DNA of 64,000 nucleotides from contig NZ_VZRB01000022.1 in assembly GCF_008806595.1 (NCBI RefSeq), positions 1 to 64,000 on the forward strand, read 5' to 3'. The stretch's first letter is position 1. Each line of letters begins with the position of its first letter. The position numbers and the translations under genes were made by a program. Under the pieces are notes generated by a model. It had not been told where the DNA came from. It saw only the letters and a program-made list of their open reading frames with translations, and did not search any database. Positions 7,301 to 14,816 of the stretch are shown piece after piece. This stretch comes from Streptomyces luteolifulvus. Its GTDB lineage: Bacteria > Actinomycetota > Actinomycetes > Streptomycetales > Streptomycetaceae.

Positions 7301-9814
7301 ATCGATGCGCGCGGCGAGATCCTGGAGCTGAAGACCACCATCAACACGATGGTCGACCAGCTGTCGTCCTTCGCGGGGGAGGTCACCCGGGTCGCCCGCG
7401 AGGTGGGCACGGAAGGCCGGCTGGGCGGCCAGGCACGCGTGCGTGACGTCGACGGCACCTGGCGGGACCTGACCGAGTCGGTGAACGAGATGGCGGGGAA
7501 CCTCACCCGGCAGGTGCGTGCCATCGCGCGTGCCGCCACCGCGGTGACCCGCGGTGACCTCAACCTGAAGCTGGACGTGGACGCCGCCGGCGAGATCCAG
7601 GAGCTCCAGGACTACATCAACAAGATGATCGCCAACCTGCGCGACACCACGATCGCCAACAAGGAGCAGGACTGGCTCAAGGGCAACCTCGCCCGTATCT
7701 CGGCGCTGATGCAGGGCCGCCGGGATCTGGAGGACGTCGCCTCGCTCATCATGAGCGAGCTGACCCCGGTGGTGTCCGCGCAGCACGGCGCCTTCTTCCT
7801 GGCGATGCCGCTGGTCGACGGCAAGGACCTGAGCGCCGAGGCCGAGGACCAGTACGAGCTGCGGATGCTCGGTTCGTACGGCTACTCGATGGGCTCCATG
7901 CCGACGTCGTTCCGGCCGGGTGAGGCGCTGATCGGGACGGCCGCCATGGAGAAGCGCACGATCCTGGTGGAGAACGCGCCCAGCGGCTATCTGAAGATCT
8001 CCTCGGGGCTCGGCGAGGCGCCGCCCGCGCAGGTGATCGTGCTTCCGGTGCTGTTCGAGGGCAAGGTGCTCGGCGTGATCGAGCTGGCGTCGTTCACACC
8101 GTTCACACAGATCCAGAAGGACTTCCTCAACCAGATCGCCGAGATGATCGCGACGAGCGTCAACACGATCTCCGTCAACACCAAGACGGAGGTGCTGCTG
8201 AAGCAGTCGCAGGAGCTGACGGAGCAGTTGCGTGAGCGGTCGGCCGAGCTGGAGAACCGGCAGAAGGCCCTTCAGGCGTCGAATGCCGAACTGGAGGAGA
8301 AGGCCGAGCTGCTGGCCCGGCAGAACCGCGACATCGAGGTCAAGAACACCGAGATCGAGGAGGCGCGGCAGGTCCTGGAGGAGCGTGCCGAGCAACTCGC
8401 CGTCTCCATGCGCTACAAGAGCGAGTTCCTGGCCAACATGTCCCACGAGCTGCGTACGCCGCTCAACTCGCTCCTGATCCTCGCCAAGCTGCTCGCCGAC
8501 AACGCCGACTCCAACCTCACCCCGAAGCAGGTCGAGTTCGCCGAGACCATCCACGGGGCGGGCTCCGACCTGCTTCAGCTGATCAACGACATCCTCGACC
8601 TGTCCAAGGTCGAGGCGGGCAAGATGGACGTCTCCCCGACGCGCATCGCGCTCGTCCAGCTCGTCGACTACGTGGAGGCCACCTTCCGGCCACTGACCGC
8701 GGAGAAGGGCCTCGACCTGTCCGTACGGGTGTCGCCGGAGCTGCCGGCCACCCTGCACACGGACGAGCAGCGGCTTCTGCAGGTGCTGCGCAACCTGCTG
8801 TCCAACGCGGTGAAGTTCACCGACTCCGGGGCGGTGGAGCTGGTCATCCGGCCCGCCGGCAAGGACGTGCCGATGGCGATCCGCGAGCAGCTCCTGGAGA
8901 CGGGTTCGCTGCGCGAGGCGGACGCTGACCTGATCGCCTTCTCCGTCACGGACACCGGCATCGGCATCGCGGCCAGCAAGATGCGGGTGATCTTCGAGGC
9001 GTTCAAGCAGGCGGACGGTACGACGAGCCGTAAATACGGCGGTACGGGCCTCGGGCTGTCCATCTCACGGGAGATCGCCCAGCTGCTCGGCGGTGAGATC
9101 CATGCGCAGAGCGAGCCGGGACGCGGATCGACGTTCACGCTGTATCTGCCGCTGCACCCGAGCGAACTGCCGCCGACGGGCTATCAGCAGCTCGCACCCA
9201 CGCTGGAGGCCGGGGACCTGGTGGCCTCCGCGCACGACCGGGCCGAGCTGTCCGAGCTGTCCGACGCGGAGATCGAGACGCCGGCCGAGGTGAAGTCGTA
9301 CCAGGAGACGCAGAACGGCGCCGCGGCGCTCTTCAGGCGCCGGCGCAGGGGTGCGCCCTTCACCGAGCACCGGGCGGCGCGGGAGCAGTGGGCCGTGGCC
9401 GAGCAGGACGCGGCGCAGGCGCGCCGCGGGATCCGGTTCGGCGGGGAGAAGGTGCTGATCGTCGACGACGACATCCGCAATGTGTTCGCGCTGACCAGCG
9501 TCCTGGAACAGCACGGGCTGTCGGTGCTGTACGCCGAGAACGGCCGTGAGGGCATCGAGGTCCTGGAGCAGCACGACGATGTGGCGGTCGTTCTGATGGA
9601 CATCATGATGCCGGAGATGGACGGGTATGCGACGACCACGGCGATCCGCAGGATGCCGCAGTTCGCCGGGCTCCCGATCATCGCGCTGACCGCGAAGGCG
9701 ATGAAGGGCGACCGGGAGAAGGCGATCGAGTCGGGCGCTACCGACTATGTGACGAAGCCGGTCGATCCCGATCATCTGCTGGCGGTGATGGACCAGTGGA
9801 TGCGCGAGGCGTGA
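4337..9814 (+). CDS. osaA: OsaA hybrid histidine kinase with tandem HAMP array
   Basis: 1825 aa with no signal peptide or membrane segment, so a cytoplasmic sensor. Residues from about 190 to 1090 are tandem HAMP-type modules of 92 aa. Ten copies of the motif VTRVAREVGTEGxLGGQA are countable, with more diverged copies at each end. A GAF domain follows (about 1117-1275), then a long coiled coil. The HisKA domain contains SHELRTPLNS (phospho-acceptor His1370) and the ATPase domain contains NLLSNAVKFT, DTGIGI and GGTGLGLSIS. The C-terminal receiver (about 1705-1822) has LMDIMMPEMDG with acceptor Asp1755. It matches OsaA, the osmoadaptation kinase of S. coelicolor, with OsaB as the adjacent partner. 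The GTG start is fixed by GGGAGG 6 nt upstream. Confidence 0.93.
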   Translation: MESGAATRSTKTRAKGGQSLSNKRKPANGTTAVDTAALNRLLAALVAMRDGNFRKRLTVSGDGVMSEIAAVFNEVADRNLHLTGELSRVRRVVGRDGKLTERLETGASEGSWATAIDASNALVDDLVRPVSEVSRVLSAVAEGDLSPRMELRTQAPDGTGHPLRGEFLKVGRTVNNLVDQLSTFTDEVTRVASEVGTEGKLGGQARVRGMSGSWKDLTESVNTMAYRLTAQVRDIALVTTAVAKGDLSRKVTVHVAGEMLELKNTVNTMVDQLSSFSSEVTRVAREVGVEGELGGQAQVPGVAGVWKDLTDSVNLMAGNLTAQVRGIAQVTTAVASGDLSQKVTVSARGEVAQLADTINQMTETLRTFADEVTRVANEVGAEGRLGGQANVPGAAGTWKDLTDSVNTVFRNLTTQVRDIAAVTTAVASGDLSQKVTVDVAGEMLELKNTVNGMVDQLSSFGAEVTRVAREVGVEGELGGQAQVPGAAGTWKDLTDSVNTAFRNLTGQVRNIAQVTTAVANGDLSQKVTVDVSGEMLQLKNTVNTMVDQLSAFADQVTRVARDVGTEGRLGGQAVVSGVSGTWKELTDSVNFMAGNLTSQVRQIAQVTTAVARGDLSQKIDVDARGEILELKNTINTMVDQLSAFADQVTRVAREVGTEGRLGGQAQVPGVAGVWRDLTDSVNGMAGNLTAQVRNIAQVATAVARGDLSQKIDVDARGEILELKNTLNTMVDQLSSFADQVTRVAREVGTEGILGGQAEVQGVSGTWKDLTQSVNLMANNLTIQVRSIADVTTAVAKGDLSKKITVDAQGEILELVTTVNTMVDQLSSFAEQVTRVAREVGTEGQLGGQARVPGVTGIWKDLSDNVNLMANNLTVQVRNISQVAAAVANGDLTRTVTIEARGEVAQLADTFNTMVKTLSSFADQVTKVAREVGTDGILGGQARVPGVAGTWKDLTESVNQMASNLTGQVRNIAMVTTAIAKGDLTKKIDIDARGEILELKTTINTMVDQLSSFAGEVTRVAREVGTEGRLGGQARVRDVDGTWRDLTESVNEMAGNLTRQVRAIARAATAVTRGDLNLKLDVDAAGEIQELQDYINKMIANLRDTTIANKEQDWLKGNLARISALMQGRRDLEDVASLIMSELTPVVSAQHGAFFLAMPLVDGKDLSAEAEDQYELRMLGSYGYSMGSMPTSFRPGEALIGTAAMEKRTILVENAPSGYLKISSGLGEAPPAQVIVLPVLFEGKVLGVIELASFTPFTQIQKDFLNQIAEMIATSVNTISVNTKTEVLLKQSQELTEQLRERSAELENRQKALQASNAELEEKAELLARQNRDIEVKNTEIEEARQVLEERAEQLAVSMRYKSEFLANMSHELRTPLNSLLILAKLLADNADSNLTPKQVEFAETIHGAGSDLLQLINDILDLSKVEAGKMDVSPTRIALVQLVDYVEATFRPLTAEKGLDLSVRVSPELPATLHTDEQRLLQVLRNLLSNAVKFTDSGAVELVIRPAGKDVPMAIREQLLETGSLREADADLIAFSVTDTGIGIAASKMRVIFEAFKQADGTTSRKYGGTGLGLSISREIAQLLGGEIHAQSEPGRGSTFTLYLPLHPSELPPTGYQQLAPTLEAGDLVASAHDRAELSELSDAEIETPAEVKSYQETQNGAAALFRRRRRGAPFTEHRAAREQWAVAEQDAAQARRGIRFGGEKVLIVDDDIRNVFALTSVLEQHGLSVLYAENGREGIEVLEQHDDVAVVLMDIMMPEMDGYATTTAIRRMPQFAGLPIIALTAKAMKGDREKAIESGATDYVTKPVDPDHLLAVMDQWMREA
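4898..7600 (+). repeat. In-gene tandem repeats (276-bp HAMP units of osaA)
   Basis: The coding DNA repeats with a 276-bp period. For example, the VTRVA codons begin at 4898, 5174 and 5450, and about ten units follow each other. Units are near-identical over long stretches (for example the GACCAGCTGTCGTCCTTC region), so recombination could expand or contract the array. It is also a likely place for assembly collapse. Confidence 0.85.
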
Positions 9815-9981
9815 CGAAAACCGTCAGACTCCGTTCGGGTTTCATGCGTTGAGATGTCATTCGCATGTGGCGGGAACGGTCGATGTACACATGGAGTTGC
9901 TGACTCAGTGTGGCCGAGGCCGTGTAGAAGCACGGGATTCGGGGAACCTTCTGGTCTCCCGCTGCGTTTCTGCTACGTGCG

Positions 9982-10012
9982 CTGTGATATCCACAGTGAC
10001 ATCGCGGTGACA
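9982..10012 (+). promoter_or_regulatory. Candidate regulator site upstream of osaB
   Basis: A perfect palindrome CTGTG-ATATC-CACAG (9982-9996) runs directly into two GTGACA hexamers (9996-10001 and 10007-10012) spaced 11 bp apart, one helical turn. Phased direct hexamers are typical of response-regulator sites. The function is inferred from layout only. Confidence 0.35.
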
Positions 10013-10126
10013 GGGTGTGGCGACGAGCGGGGTGCGGCTACCATGACCGGCACAAGGACGGGCGACGTAAGGGAGTCGTCCCCTGGGGCGGCGCCCGGTG
10101 CACTTCCGGGGCGAGGAGGGCGGGCC

Positions 10127-10813
10127 ATGGTGCAGAAGGCCAAGATCCTTCTGGTGGATGACCGGCCGGAGAATCTGCTGGCGCTGGAGGCCATCCTCTC
10201 TGCGCTCGATCAGATGCTGGTGCGGGCATCGTCCGGGGAGGAAGCGCTCAAAGCACTGCTCACGGACGACTTCGCGGTCATTCTGCTGGACGTCCAGATG
10301 CCAGGGATGGACGGTTTTGAAACCGCCGCGCACATCAAGCGCCGAGAACGGACCCGGGACATCCCGATCATCTTCCTCACCGCGATCAACCATGGGCCGC
10401 ACCACACCTTCCGCGGATATGCGGCGGGCGCGGTCGACTACATCTCCAAGCCGTTCGACCCGTGGGTGCTGCGCGCGAAGGTCTCGGTCTTCGTCGAGCT
10501 GTACATGAAGAACTGCCAGCTTCGGGAGCAGGCAGCGCTGCTGCGGCTCCAGTTGGAGGGCGGTGGCGGCGGCAAAGCCCTGCCCGGGGACGCGAAGGAG
10601 CCGGCGGGGCTGCTCGCCGAGCTGTCGGCGCGGCTCGCGGCGGTGGAGGAGCAGGCCGAGGCGCTGTCCAAGCAGCTCGACGACGAGTCGGCGGACGCGG
10701 CCGCGGTGGCCACGGCGGCTCATCTCGAACGCAAACTCACGGGGTTGCGGCGGGCGCTCGATGCGCTGGAGCCGGGGACGGGCAGTTCTCCCTCGGTGTC
10801 GTCGCAGAACTGA
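10127..10813 (+). CDS. osaB: OsaB response regulator
   Basis: 228 aa. The N-terminal receiver domain has the acidic pair in LLVDDRPEN, the phospho-acceptor Asp in ILLDVQMPGMDG, and the conserved Thr and Lys in FLTA and DYISKPFD. The C-terminal part is a coiled coil (LREQAALLRLQLEGG, then AELSARLAAVEEQAEALSKQ) with no DNA-binding domain, so it probably acts by protein contact. It follows osaA by about 310 bp and matches OsaB, the osmoadaptation regulator. The ATG at 10127 has GAGGAGG upstream. The frame is open upstream to 9854 but that part lacks receiver sequence. Confidence 0.9.
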   Translation: MVQKAKILLVDDRPENLLALEAILSALDQMLVRASSGEEALKALLTDDFAVILLDVQMPGMDGFETAAHIKRRERTRDIPIIFLTAINHGPHHTFRGYAAGAVDYISKPFDPWVLRAKVSVFVELYMKNCQLREQAALLRLQLEGGGGGKALPGDAKEPAGLLAELSARLAAVEEQAEALSKQLDDESADAAAVATAAHLERKLTGLRRALDALEPGTGSSPSVSSQN

Positions 10814-10936
10814 CGTACCGGCGACGGGCGGTGTGCATGAGCCCGCGTCAGCTTCGCGCTCCGGCAAGGGCGACACGAACGGGTGAAGCAGTGGGCACGC
10901 GTGTCCACTGCCCTCTCCACCGGTAATCTCACACCC

Positions 10937-13645
10937 ATGGCCTCACGTCCCTCCGCAGCCAAGAAGCAGCCCGCGAAGAAGGCGGCCGCTCCCGTGAAGG
11001 GACCGGCGAAGAAGGCCGCTGCAAAGAAGGCCCCCGCGAAGAAGGCGCCGGCCAAGAAGGCCGCGGCCAAGAAGCCCGCGCCCAAACCCGCGCCGAACCC
11101 CACCGGGGGCATCTACCGGCTCGTGCGCGCCCTCTGGCTCGGCATCGCGCACGCCGTCGGCGCGGTGTTCCGCGGAATAGGGCAGGGCGCGAAGAACCTC
11201 GACCCCGCGCACCGCAAGGACGGGATCGCGCTGCTCCTGCTCGGCCTCGGGCTGATCGTCGCCGCCGGAACCTGGTCGAACCTGCGCGGCCCGGTCGGCG
11301 ACCTCGTCGAGATGCTGGTGACCGGCGCCTTCGGCCGGTTCGATCTGCTGGTGCCGATCCTGCTCGCGGTCATCGCCGTACGGTTCATCCGGCACCCCGA
11401 GAAGCCCGACGCCAACGGCCGCATCGTGATCGGTCTGTCCGCGCTCGTCATCGGCGTGCTCGGCCAGGTCCACATCGCCTGCGGCGCGCCCGCCCGCAGC
11501 GACGGCATGCAGGCGATAAGGGACGCCGGCGGGCTCATCGGCTGGGGTGCGGCGACCCCGCTGACGTACGCGATGGGCGAGGTCCTCGCCGTACCGCTAC
11601 TCGTGCTGCTCACGCTGTTCGGTCTGCTGGTCGTCACGGCCACGCCGGTCAACGCCATCCCGCAGCGGCTGAGGCTGCTCGGGGTGAAGCTGGGCATCGT
11701 CCACGACCCGGCCGCGGAGGAGCCCAGCGAGGACGACGAGCGCTACGACGACCAGTGGCGCGAGGCGCTGCCCGCGAGCCGCCGCCGTCGCGGGCCCGCC
11801 CCCGAGACGTACGACCCCGACAGCGCGGAGCAGGAGGCACTCTCCCGGCGCCGCGGCCGCCCCAGGCGCTCCGCCGTGCCACAGCCCGACATGGACCGCC
11901 GGCTCGACGCCGTGGACGTCGCCGCCGCGGCCGCGGCCGCGCTCGACGGCGCGGTGCTGCACGGCATGCCGCCCTCGCCGGTCGTCGCCGACCTCACCCA
12001 GGGCGTGAGCGTGGGGGACCGCGAGGAGCCGACCCCCACCCCGACGCCGACGCCGGTGCCGGCCGCGCGGCCCAAGCAGGAGAAGCTGGACGCTGCCGTC
12101 CCGGACCTCACCAAGGCCCCGCCCGAGGCGTCCCGCGAGCTGCCGCCGCGTGCCGAGCAGCTCCAGCTGTCCGGCGACATCACCTACTCGCTGCCCTCGC
12201 TCGACCTCCTCACCCGCGGGGGCCCCGGCAAGGCGCGCAGTGCCGCGAACGACGCGGTGGTCGCCTCGCTCACCAACGTCTTCACCGAGTTCAAGGTCGA
12301 CGCCGCCGTCACCGGCTTCACGCGCGGGCCGACGGTCACGCGCTACGAGGTCGAGCTCGGCCCCGCGGTCAAGGTCGAGCGGATCACCGCGCTGACCAAG
12401 AACATCGCCTACGCGGTCGCCAGCCCCGACGTCCGGATCATCTCGCCGATCCCCGGCAAGTCCGCCGTCGGCATCGAGATCCCGAACACCGACCGCGAGA
12501 TGGTCAACCTCGGCGACGTGCTGCGCCTCGCGGCGGCCGCCGAGGACGAGCACCCGATGCTGGTCGCGCTCGGCAAGGACGTCGAGGGCGGCTATGTGAT
12601 GGCCAACCTCGCGAAGATGCCGCATGTGCTGGTGGCCGGAGCCACCGGTTCCGGAAAGTCGTCGTGCATCAACTGTCTGATCACGTCGATCATGGTCCGC
12701 GCGACCCCCGAGGACGTCCGCATGGTCCTCGTCGACCCCAAGCGGGTCGAGCTGACCGCGTACGAGGGCATCCCGCACCTGATCACGCCGATCATCACCA
12801 ACCCCAAGCGGGCCGCCGAGGCGCTGCAGTGGGTCGTACGGGAGATGGACCTGCGTTACGACGACCTCGCGGCGTACGGCTTCCGGCACATCGACGACTT
12901 CAACGAGGCCATAAGGAACGGCAAGGTCAAGGCTCCCGAGGGGAGCGAACGCGAGCTCCAGCCGTACCCCTATCTGCTGGTGATCGTCGACGAGCTCGCC
13001 GACCTGATGATGGTCGCCCCGCGCGACGTCGAGGACGCCATCGTGCGCATCACGCAGCTCGCGCGCGCGGCCGGCATCCACCTGGTGCTCGCCACCCAGC
13101 GGCCGTCGGTCGACGTCGTCACCGGTCTGATCAAGGCGAACGTGCCGTCCCGGCTCGCCTTCGCCACCTCCTCGCTCGCCGACAGCCGCGTCATCCTCGA
13201 CCAGCCCGGGGCCGAGAAGCTGATCGGCAAGGGCGACGGGCTCTTCCTGCCGATGGGGGCGAACAAGCCGACCCGTATGCAGGGCGCCTTCGTGACCGAG
13301 GACGAGGTCGCGGCGGTCGTCCAGCACTGCAAGGACCAGATGGCGCCCGTCTTCCGGGACGACGTCACGGTGGGCACCAAGCAGAAGAAGGAGATCGACG
13401 AGGAGATCGGCGACGACCTCGACCTGCTGTGCCAGGCGGCCGAGCTGGTCGTCACCACACAGTTCGGGTCCACGTCCATGCTCCAGCGCAAGCTGCGCGT
13501 CGGCTTCGCCAAGGCCGGGCGGCTCATGGACCTGATGGAGTCCAGGGGAATCGTGGGACCGAGCGAAGGATCCAAGGCTCGTGACGTTCTTGTGAAGGCC
13601 GACGAGCTGGACGGTGTGCTCGCCGTGATCCGCGGGGAGTCTTGA
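10937..13645 (+). CDS. ftsK: DNA translocase FtsK/SpoIIIE
   Basis: 902 aa. The first about 50 residues are a histone-H1-like run of AKK/PAKK repeats. About four membrane segments follow, then an acidic Pro/Ala linker and the motor. Walker A is GATGSGKS (568-575) and the C-terminal gamma winged-helix reads TQFGSTSMLQRKLRVGFAKA. The protein pumps chromosomal DNA through the closing septum. In Streptomyces it acts during sporulation septation. The start at 10937 is chosen because TAATCT lies at 10924-10929, 7 nt upstream with no ribosome site, suggesting a leaderless transcript. A GTG at 10883 is the upstream alternative. Confidence 0.95.
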   Translation: MASRPSAAKKQPAKKAAAPVKGPAKKAAAKKAPAKKAPAKKAAAKKPAPKPAPNPTGGIYRLVRALWLGIAHAVGAVFRGIGQGAKNLDPAHRKDGIALLLLGLGLIVAAGTWSNLRGPVGDLVEMLVTGAFGRFDLLVPILLAVIAVRFIRHPEKPDANGRIVIGLSALVIGVLGQVHIACGAPARSDGMQAIRDAGGLIGWGAATPLTYAMGEVLAVPLLVLLTLFGLLVVTATPVNAIPQRLRLLGVKLGIVHDPAAEEPSEDDERYDDQWREALPASRRRRGPAPETYDPDSAEQEALSRRRGRPRRSAVPQPDMDRRLDAVDVAAAAAAALDGAVLHGMPPSPVVADLTQGVSVGDREEPTPTPTPTPVPAARPKQEKLDAAVPDLTKAPPEASRELPPRAEQLQLSGDITYSLPSLDLLTRGGPGKARSAANDAVVASLTNVFTEFKVDAAVTGFTRGPTVTRYEVELGPAVKVERITALTKNIAYAVASPDVRIISPIPGKSAVGIEIPNTDREMVNLGDVLRLAAAAEDEHPMLVALGKDVEGGYVMANLAKMPHVLVAGATGSGKSSCINCLITSIMVRATPEDVRMVLVDPKRVELTAYEGIPHLITPIITNPKRAAEALQWVVREMDLRYDDLAAYGFRHIDDFNEAIRNGKVKAPEGSERELQPYPYLLVIVDELADLMMVAPRDVEDAIVRITQLARAAGIHLVLATQRPSVDVVTGLIKANVPSRLAFATSSLADSRVILDQPGAEKLIGKGDGLFLPMGANKPTRMQGAFVTEDEVAAVVQHCKDQMAPVFRDDVTVGTKQKKEIDEEIGDDLDLLCQAAELVVTTQFGSTSMLQRKLRVGFAKAGRLMDLMESRGIVGPSEGSKARDVLVKADELDGVLAVIRGES

Positions 13646-13809
13646 ACAGGAGCGTTCCAGGACCGGAGCGTTCCGTCGTGACCGTTCCGTAAGGGATCAT
13701 CGAGCAACCGTTTCCCCGTGGCGTACGTCAAGTTGAGGGAAACGACAAGCACATACCCCACCCTCGGGATGACCGGCCATTCCGATGGAGTAAAGGTCCC
13801 ACCGCCCGG

Positions 13810-13840
13810 TTGCCCCACCCTTTCGTACCCCCCCTAGACT
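13810..13840 (+). promoter_or_regulatory. Promoter for the RodZ-like gene
   Basis: TTGCCC (13810-13815), a 19-nt spacer and TAGACT (13835-13840), about 42 nt upstream of the start codon. The 237-bp gap after ftsK otherwise holds only two direct GGAGCGTTCC copies near 13650-13675. Confidence 0.55.
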
Positions 13841-13882
13841 GAACTTCCAGCACAGGCGGCTAAACGCTCGAAAGGCGCCCCC

Positions 13883-14722
13883 GTGTCCATCGGCAACTCC
13901 CCTGAAGACGAGCGTCCGTTCGAAGACGACCCTGAGGAAGCCCGCCCCTCGATCGGACGTGCCCTGCACCAGGCACGCATCGAGGCCGGGCTGACCGTCG
14001 ACGACGTCAGTTCCGCCACCCGGGTCCGCATCGCCATCGTGCACGCCATTGAGGCGGACGACTTCGCGCCGTGCGGCGGCGACGTCTACGCGCGCGGCCA
14101 CATCCGGACCCTGGCCAAGGCGGTCCGCCTCGATCCCGCCCCGCTCCTCGCCCAGTACGACGCCGATCACGGGGGGCGTCCGGCCCCCACACCGGCGGCG
14201 CCCCTCTTCGAGGCGGAACGCATCCGCCCCGAGCGGCGCGGACCCAACTGGACCGCGGCCATGGTCGCCGCGATCGTCGTCGTGGTCGGCTTCGTCGGGT
14301 TCACCGCGGTCAAGGGCGGTGACGACGGCGGCACACAGACCCAGGTGGCCGACGGCTCCAAGCCCGCGACCGGCAAGTCCTCCTCACCCACGCCCAAGAA
14401 CAGCAAGCCCGCCGACCCCAAGCCGGAGCCGTCCGACAGCGCGATCGCGGCCGCCCCCCAGGACAAGGTGACCGTCCAGGTGAGCGCCGACGACGGACGC
14501 AGCTGGATCTCGGCCAAGGACCACAACGGCCGGCTGCTCTTCGACGGACTGCTCAAGCAGGGCGAGTCCAAGACCTTCCAGGACAGCGAGAAGATCAACC
14601 TCGTCCTCGGCGACGCCGGGGCGATCCAGCTGCACGTCAACGGCAAGAAGATCGAGGACGACTTTCAGCCGGGCGCGGTGGAGCGCCTGACGTACACGAA
14701 GGGCGACCCGCAGGTCGGATAA
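13883..14722 (+). CDS. RodZ-like helix-turn-helix membrane protein (DUF4115)
   Basis: 279 aa. An N-terminal Xre-type HTH (about 25-90; GRALHQARIEAGLTVDDVSS, then VHAIEADDF and YARGHIRTLAKAV) precedes a single membrane segment (WTAAMVAAIVVVVGFVGFTA, about 120-140). A Ser/Pro/Lys-rich linker and a C-terminal DUF4115 domain (VTVQVSADDGRSWISA) follow. This is the RodZ architecture, which links MreB to the membrane in other bacteria. In actinobacteria the protein sits beside ftsK, rimO and pgsA. The GTG start has AAAGG upstream. Confidence 0.85.
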   Translation: MSIGNSPEDERPFEDDPEEARPSIGRALHQARIEAGLTVDDVSSATRVRIAIVHAIEADDFAPCGGDVYARGHIRTLAKAVRLDPAPLLAQYDADHGGRPAPTPAAPLFEAERIRPERRGPNWTAAMVAAIVVVVGFVGFTAVKGGDDGGTQTQVADGSKPATGKSSSPTPKNSKPADPKPEPSDSAIAAAPQDKVTVQVSADDGRSWISAKDHNGRLLFDGLLKQGESKTFQDSEKINLVLGDAGAIQLHVNGKKIEDDFQPGAVERLTYTKGDPQVG

Positions 14723-14749
14723 GTCCTCCTGAAGGATCGCAGCGGGTAC

Positions 14750-14775
14750 GGGGTTGGCCAAGATCGGCCAACCCC
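14750..14775 (+). terminator. Hairpin between the RodZ-like gene and rimO
   Basis: A perfect 10-bp stem GGGGTTGGCC (14750-14759) pairs with GGCCAACCCC (14766-14775) around AAGATC. No T-run follows, which is common for Streptomyces terminators. It lies just upstream of the rimO promoter, so it probably isolates rimO. Confidence 0.6.
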
Positions 14776-14786
14776 GTCGACGTGGG

Positions 14787-14809
14787 CTGTCAGTGAGACA
14801 AAGTAGTCT
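14787..14809 (+). promoter_or_regulatory. RecA-independent damage-type promoter of rimO
   Basis: CTGTCAGTG (14787-14795), 8 nt, then TAGTCT (14804-14809). The first ATG of rimO is 7 nt after the -10 box, so the mRNA is probably leaderless. The layout equals the RecA-NDp consensus (TTGTCRGTG-N8-TANNNT) described for actinobacteria. Confidence 0.6.
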
Positions 14810-14816
14810 TGAGCGC

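Noticed and set aside
4898..7600. CRISPR-like or mobile repeat array
   Set aside because: The repeats are in-frame coding units of a HAMP array with a 276-bp period and no spacers.
6650..8758. 702-codon open frame antisense to osaA
   Set aside because: Shadow of the repetitive HAMP and GAF coding region; its own repeats simply mirror osaA.
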